DNA of 64,000 nt from Ephydatia muelleri. Taxonomy: Eukaryota; Porifera; Demospongiae; Spongillida; Spongillidae. Shown piece by piece: positions 59,551 to 64,000 of this stretch. The stretch spans positions 16,390,242 through 16,454,241 of the forward strand of contig JABACO010000002.1 in assembly GCA_013339895.1 (NCBI GenBank), written 5' to 3'. How positions within the stretch are numbered: position 1 is the first letter of the stretch; each line of letters begins with the position of its first letter. Position numbers and translations under genes: made by a program. The notes beneath the pieces are model-generated. The model saw only the letters and a list, made by a program, of their open reading frames with translations. It searched no databases and had not been told where the DNA came from.

Positions 59551-60793
59551 TTACCCTATCAGACAGGCTAAATTTAGTAATATCGGGGGCCATGTGGGGA
59601 AGGCTTGCCACAAAGCTGAAAGTACATCTTCACACCTCCAACCACTGGACCAGTCAGTACAGTTATTAGAGTTAGTGTTGGTAGCTGCTGCCTTGCAGTA
59701 TGACCACTGGAGGCCTTGCAGGGAGACAGTCACCTCTGTGCCTCTGGTACCAGAGATGTTGTACACACTTTGAGTCAAGAGGAAAAGAGATCAGTACTGC
59801 AGCACACCACACAGTAGAAGGACTGGTTATTGAGGAACGAACAGTCAATATATAGTTACTGTAGCTCACAGATGATATATATAGAAGTGGTAGAGTATGT
59901 AAGCAATGGACGGTATAATAAATATATGTCCGCTGCATGGTGTCGGCAGAATGATTTTATGGTATAGTGACAGCAAATTAAGCGGTTGAAATTAGTTCGC
60001 GATAAAATATGCGCAGCCAACGATAGCCTGCATGGTTAACATCACGTGCCTCGCAATTCATTGAATCATTCGTTGTCGGGTGCTACATAGTACGGAATGT
60101 GCATTTTCGGCAGGTGTTCGCATGTACCTAATAGAGAGACTATGATCCATCCGTATAGCAATTAATTGAAATGCATGCATGTGTGTGTTTCAACATTTGC
60201 TAAACAATCGCTTTGGTCACACACATAATCATACTCATGGAAGTTTGTTTTGTCCTTTTGACTAGGATGCTATAGTTCTAAGTGCCCACCAAGACAATGC
60301 TCTTGGCAACACTTCTTTGGTAAAAGGAAAAACTGGGGGTTAATTTATTTGTTTGGTTAGATGCCTATTTGGTGACATGGAAGTGGACTGTAAATGTATT
60401 TCGTACTTCCAGCACATGGTCTTGGCTTAACGTGAAAGAGAGAATGCAACGAGATTAGGTGCATGTACTCACCGATCGTTGTGCTATTTTGTGAGCCTAA
60501 AGTTCCGACTTCATTTATGGAAGTCACGAAAATCTTGTAATACTGTGACTTGGTGGACATAGAGACATGGGGAAGTGGTACAGACAGTGCAACCTTGACC
60601 AACAGAGCTGTCAGCACCAGCAACTCTCACTGTGTATGTTGTCACATTGCCGTCCTGTAATGGGGATGGTTATCATTTAGTTATCACCATGCCTATCGGA
60701 TACGACCAATTACCACAAGGATCCAGGATATCTCAAGTCGACGAAGAGTGTTGTCAGGGTTGACAGCTTGAATAATCATCAAAGGGATGGGCG
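59551..60793 (-). pseudogene. FN3-domain gene, partial, with frameshift
   Basis: Two exons form one FN3-sized module: complement(60714-60793), after acceptor TTGTAG (APIPLMIIQAVNPDNT, RRLEISW), and complement(60473-60654), after TTACAG, ending at the donor ATCG/GTGAGT. The 59-nt intron joins in phase 0 (EISWILV / DGNVTTYTVRVAG). The second exon then shifts frame near 60610, continuing as SQYYKIFVTSINEVGTLGSQ, the usual FN3 end. The two exons total 262 nt, one base more than a phase 1-1 FN3 module. Further down, complement(about 59600-59770) has YNISGTRGTEVTVSLQGLQ and, shifted by one, TGPVVGGVKMYF, another FN3-like piece. Known: FN3 modules are extracellular and often repeated in sponge receptors. 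Either a decaying gene or two single-base sequence errors. Confidence 0.55.
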
Positions 60794-61804
60794 CTACAAT
60801 ATGAGATGGATACAATGTTAGTTTCGTATTGTGCATGTAAAAATGTTCAAGCAAATAGCACAACAAAATCAAAATAACTCTGATAAAGTAGCATTGCGCG
60901 GTCATAAACTCATCGGGCATCGAGATCCAATAGAATAATCCATCGATAGTTGCTTTGATTTTGAGCTACCTTGGAAGGGGGAGGGGAGAGAGGCGGAGCT
61001 TTAGACAACATCAAGTAACCTACTGCTAAGTTCAAAATATAATGTTACAGACGTGTGATTGTAATTACGAATGCTGCAGACGTAAGAAAATGAATATTTA
61101 TTTGAACTTCAGTAACAAATCCCAATTTACATCACCCCACACAAGTTTTTTTCTCTCAATGTCAACACATTGAATTAGCACAAAAAAAAACCAACAAACT
61201 TCTATCCCTTACTAAAACTCTGCACTCACGTACCCACCACCCCTAGTCGGTTTCAACCTCTGGAAGTAATTCCAAAGCTACCAGTGGAATGAATGCCCAC
61301 TGATTTAAGTTGCTTGTGTCACAAAATAAAGGCTCAGAATGTGTATTACATGTAAGTTTAGATTTACCTGCAGCTAATAATAATATTAAGATTGTGCGAT
61401 GCATGGATTAAAGTAAGATTTGGTACTAAAACTTCACAAATATTCTTCAGTTTTTTTTTTTCATATGTCGCAGCTTCAGAAACTAAGGAATAAAGGGTAA
61501 AAGTTACATTACTTATTTTATGGGGGAGGGGGGTTCTCCGAAACCATTGACCCTCCCCTGCGTACATGTATGTACATGTATATACCATGCTCGCCATCTT
61601 ATAGCTCTGCGAAAGGACAAACGTGCGTATTGTTTTATCAGCATGTGCATCAATGAGCGGGGGATAACAAGGAACATTTAGTTTCAACTGCTACTTGTAC
61701 GTACCTCCATTGAAATGGAGAGATGATCTATGTATGCTGTGACATTTATTGGGAAAACACACACACACGCACACCACACACACACACACACACACAAACA
61801 CACG

Positions 61805-61841
<37 letters not shown>

Positions 61842-62100
61842 TACAAACACATACACTAACAGCACACACAGCTCATAGTCTTACTCTGTTCTGGCTTCGA
61901 TCACAAACAACTTAGTTTTGCATTCAAGCAAAGGGCTCTTGAATTGTAGAAATTTTGTCCATAGTATTTTACAACTGAGGGAGTGGGTGCAGAGATAGTA
62001 CCCACTACGAGTTAATTGTACTTATTACCACTCTCCCACTTTCATACTGGATACCTATTGTTGTCTCTCCATCCGATAATAGTACTAATTTAGTCTTATT
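60794..62100. other. Non-coding, microsatellite
   Basis: A (CA)n tract lies at 61757-61838. It may hold introns of the FN3 gene. No exon recognised. Confidence 0.4.
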
Positions 62101-62104
62101 ATCC

Positions 62105-62690
62105 ACTTTGTACTCAAGGCCACAAAGATTTTTTTTCACACTGCCAATCAAACACTAGACAGCCTGCATAATGACCACAGTGCTGTATGTACCACATTTC
62201 ATAATTGCATTGATCTTAGAACCCCAGTGGTTGGAAAGCAACTGATGGTAGTACCGGTACATGTAACCAGCTCAGCAAAAGGTCATGGCATGCAGTCACT
62301 TTTAGAAAAGCCTATAAGTATAAGATCTGCATATCTCTAACACACTCACATGCACATGGCTCTGTGTATGTATACATGTAGCTGCATGCCTACAACTTTG
62401 TCTCCCTCCCCTGACCTCTCCCCCCCCTCGCACACTCTAATCGTATGCCCCAACGTACATATGCCAGTGTGCCCCGATGTATGCCTATTGCCAGGCTTGG
62501 CCTAATACATTGCTATGTACGTTTGGTTAAATGTTGTTGCGAGACTGGGCAACGCAGTGACGTCTCGCTGTCCTGGGACTGCCGCGGCCTTATCTCTGCG
62601 CGTTGCCGTGTACCACTCTATCAGGGATGGCTAATTATGTATTACTTTACAATACCATTCAACGTCAGGGCCTGAAAATGCACGTATAAG
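62105..62690. repeat. Duplicated segment (copy of 33112-33640)
   Basis: High identity with two small insertions (about 62200-62260 and 62490-62515). No receptor gene attached. Confidence 0.75.
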
Positions 62691-62955
62691 TTTAGAAAAG
62701 GAACAAAACCAGGAGACAATCTTGCTCAGATGTACAAGACAATTTATATTCTATGTTTGTTTAGCTCTAGATTTTGCTGCATTCGCTGCAGCTGTCGAGA
62801 CTATTAATATCTGAATCCGCGGGTGGAAATTGACGTCTCAAAGAAATGTAAGGGAAGGTCGGGCAACGCGAACAAGCTAAGGTTAAATGTTCGAACTGTA
62901 AATAATTAGTGAACAGTTTATTTAGACATATCTCACCACAGGATCATGCATTTCA

Positions 62956-63065
62956 GGGGCGGATACAGGAAATGTGGAAGGGGGGGTCCGACATGAATAA
63001 TTGATAGGGGGAGGGTGCGGGAGGGGGATGTGCCCCCTCCCGCGCAAAGCGCGGAAGCTTTTGAC
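62956..63065. mobile_element. hAT terminus, CAGGGGCGGATACAGG
   Basis: TTTCAGGGGCGGATACAGG, G run, then GGGAGGGGGATGTGCCCCCT and CGCGCAAAGCGCGGAAGC. This subterminal sequence is shared with 38280-38320 (reverse). It may be the end of the element whose transposase remnant follows. Confidence 0.65.
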
Positions 63066-63439
63066 GGATCGTCATCCAGCAAATAATTGGTGACATTCTA
63101 TAGAAACTTGAAAAGGGCGGCGAATACTGTGCGTGGTTCGGTTTGGGGGACTCTATTCTCAGTGCAACTCATAAACTGCGTATCCTAAATTAATGAGTAA
63201 TCTCTATTTAACAGACTTATTTTCCTATCATGGCAGATAGCTGTGGAATTAAAATACGTATCTATCGCCATTTCACATTTGACACTGAATGAACTAATAA
63301 AACAGTACAATGAATCTATAAAATTACTACAAAATCATTTATTGGTACAAAATACAAGATTGAAACATTTTTCTGTTGTGTTTGCTGATAAAAGCTTCAC
63401 ACACCTCATCAATATCAATATCAACATCACTATGCAAAT

Positions 63440-63990
63440 GCATCACTGCTAATCCGGCAAAACGCTCAGAACTCATTGTACTTTGTAAATAGGATTTAAT
63501 ACTGACGCCTCAATGCTGAAAAAGACCTTTCTGCTTCACAGCTAGACACAGGTATATAGTGCAGGCAATAATTAATAGTACTCGTATGTTGGGGAAAACA
63601 TCTTCATCAGCTGCATGGATACAATGTGCCAGATCTGCAGGAATGATGTTATCAAGGGATTAAGATTTTAGTTTCCAAAAACGTTGCCACTGTTTTAATT
63701 CAGATAGAAGTGATGAAGCACTAGGTAAATCACGTTCCCAAAACAACAAACATTTTGCAAGCTCTTGTAAATCACTGTGATTAATTATTAATGTTGGAAC
63801 AGATAAAATAAGTGACTACCAACCATACTGTCACGATGAAACTATTGTTTAGTTCTTGCAATTGTTCCATGTGATCCAAGAATGGAATTGCCACATTAAT
63901 TCTGTAATAAACTTCAGGATCTGGATTTTCTGGACCTGCATTAGCCCTGTGTTGTTGTCTTCCAGATAGACGTGGAACTGTAAGTACTAT
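63440..63990 (-). pseudogene. hAT transposase C-terminal remnant, runs to the window end
   Basis: On the minus strand from about 63985: RLSGRQQHRANAG, EVYYRINVAIPFLDHMEQLQ, then frame breaks, then SSCEAERSFSALRRQY and a final CRISSDAF. The EAERSFSALRR block is the hAT dimerisation signature, and RxSGRQxHRAN...YYRxNVxIPFLDH is typical of the hAT group close to ZMYM/THAP-fused transposases. Several stops lie between the blocks. With the end at 62956 it forms the 3' part of one decayed element; the rest lies beyond the window. Confidence 0.8.
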
Positions 63991-64000
63991 GCCTAACTCA

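Overview
The window is animal nuclear DNA: AT-rich, crowded with microsatellites, minisatellites, hairpins and DNA transposons. The intact genes have 50-60 nt GT-AG introns. Seven-transmembrane receptor copies, FN3-type sequence, ZMYM-like hAT transposases and lysine-rich repeat proteins suggest a marine invertebrate, most likely a sponge (Porifera). The species is not identified; this is inference from content and style.

Layout. 503-10858 is one very large DNA transposon with about 2.9 kb, nearly identical inverted arms (503-3370 and 7955-10858) and TATA target duplications. Its core holds two divergent, apparently intact genes: a RING-like protein (minus strand, 2 exons) and a DDE integrase-type transposase (plus strand, 5 exons). 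11600-45000 is a receptor cluster built by segmental duplication. Three copies of a 7TM receptor lie on the minus strand, flanked by conserved (GT)n tracts: copy A at 13095-16860 is broken, B at 24884-25891 and C at 43862-44854 are intact. A further remnant without receptor lies at 36190-37070. Comparing duplicates gives empty sites for several insertions.

The most striking feature is the insertion that breaks receptor A (13861-16599). It encodes a decayed RAG1-like protein: the N-terminal IHPxxFCxxC zinc region, a RING-like region, and a C-terminal GEQGAES segment. Its ends look like V(D)J recombination signals. One end is CACGGTT, a 12-nt spacer and AAACTAGGT; the other is CACGGCG, a 23-nt spacer and AAACTAGGC. 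A 4-bp GATG duplication flanks it.

26991-29631 is a 2.6 kb TA-flanked Tc1/mariner-like element with internal satellites. Two MITEs have TTAA duplications (26226-26808 and 31217-31783). Ty3/gypsy RT and RNase H fragments, a retroelement C-terminus and three hAT transposase remnants (38430-39888, 57922-58546, 63440-63990) are scattered through the rest. 45234-46022 and 53016-56976 are two copies of one MITE with 7-bp target duplications; the second carries a nested 3.2 kb insertion with a lysine-rich repeat-protein gene (54414-55240). 59551-60793 holds exons of an FN3-domain gene with a frameshift.

Six to seven stretches of 1-2 kb showed no recognisable gene. Calls come from reading the sequence only; no database search was run.
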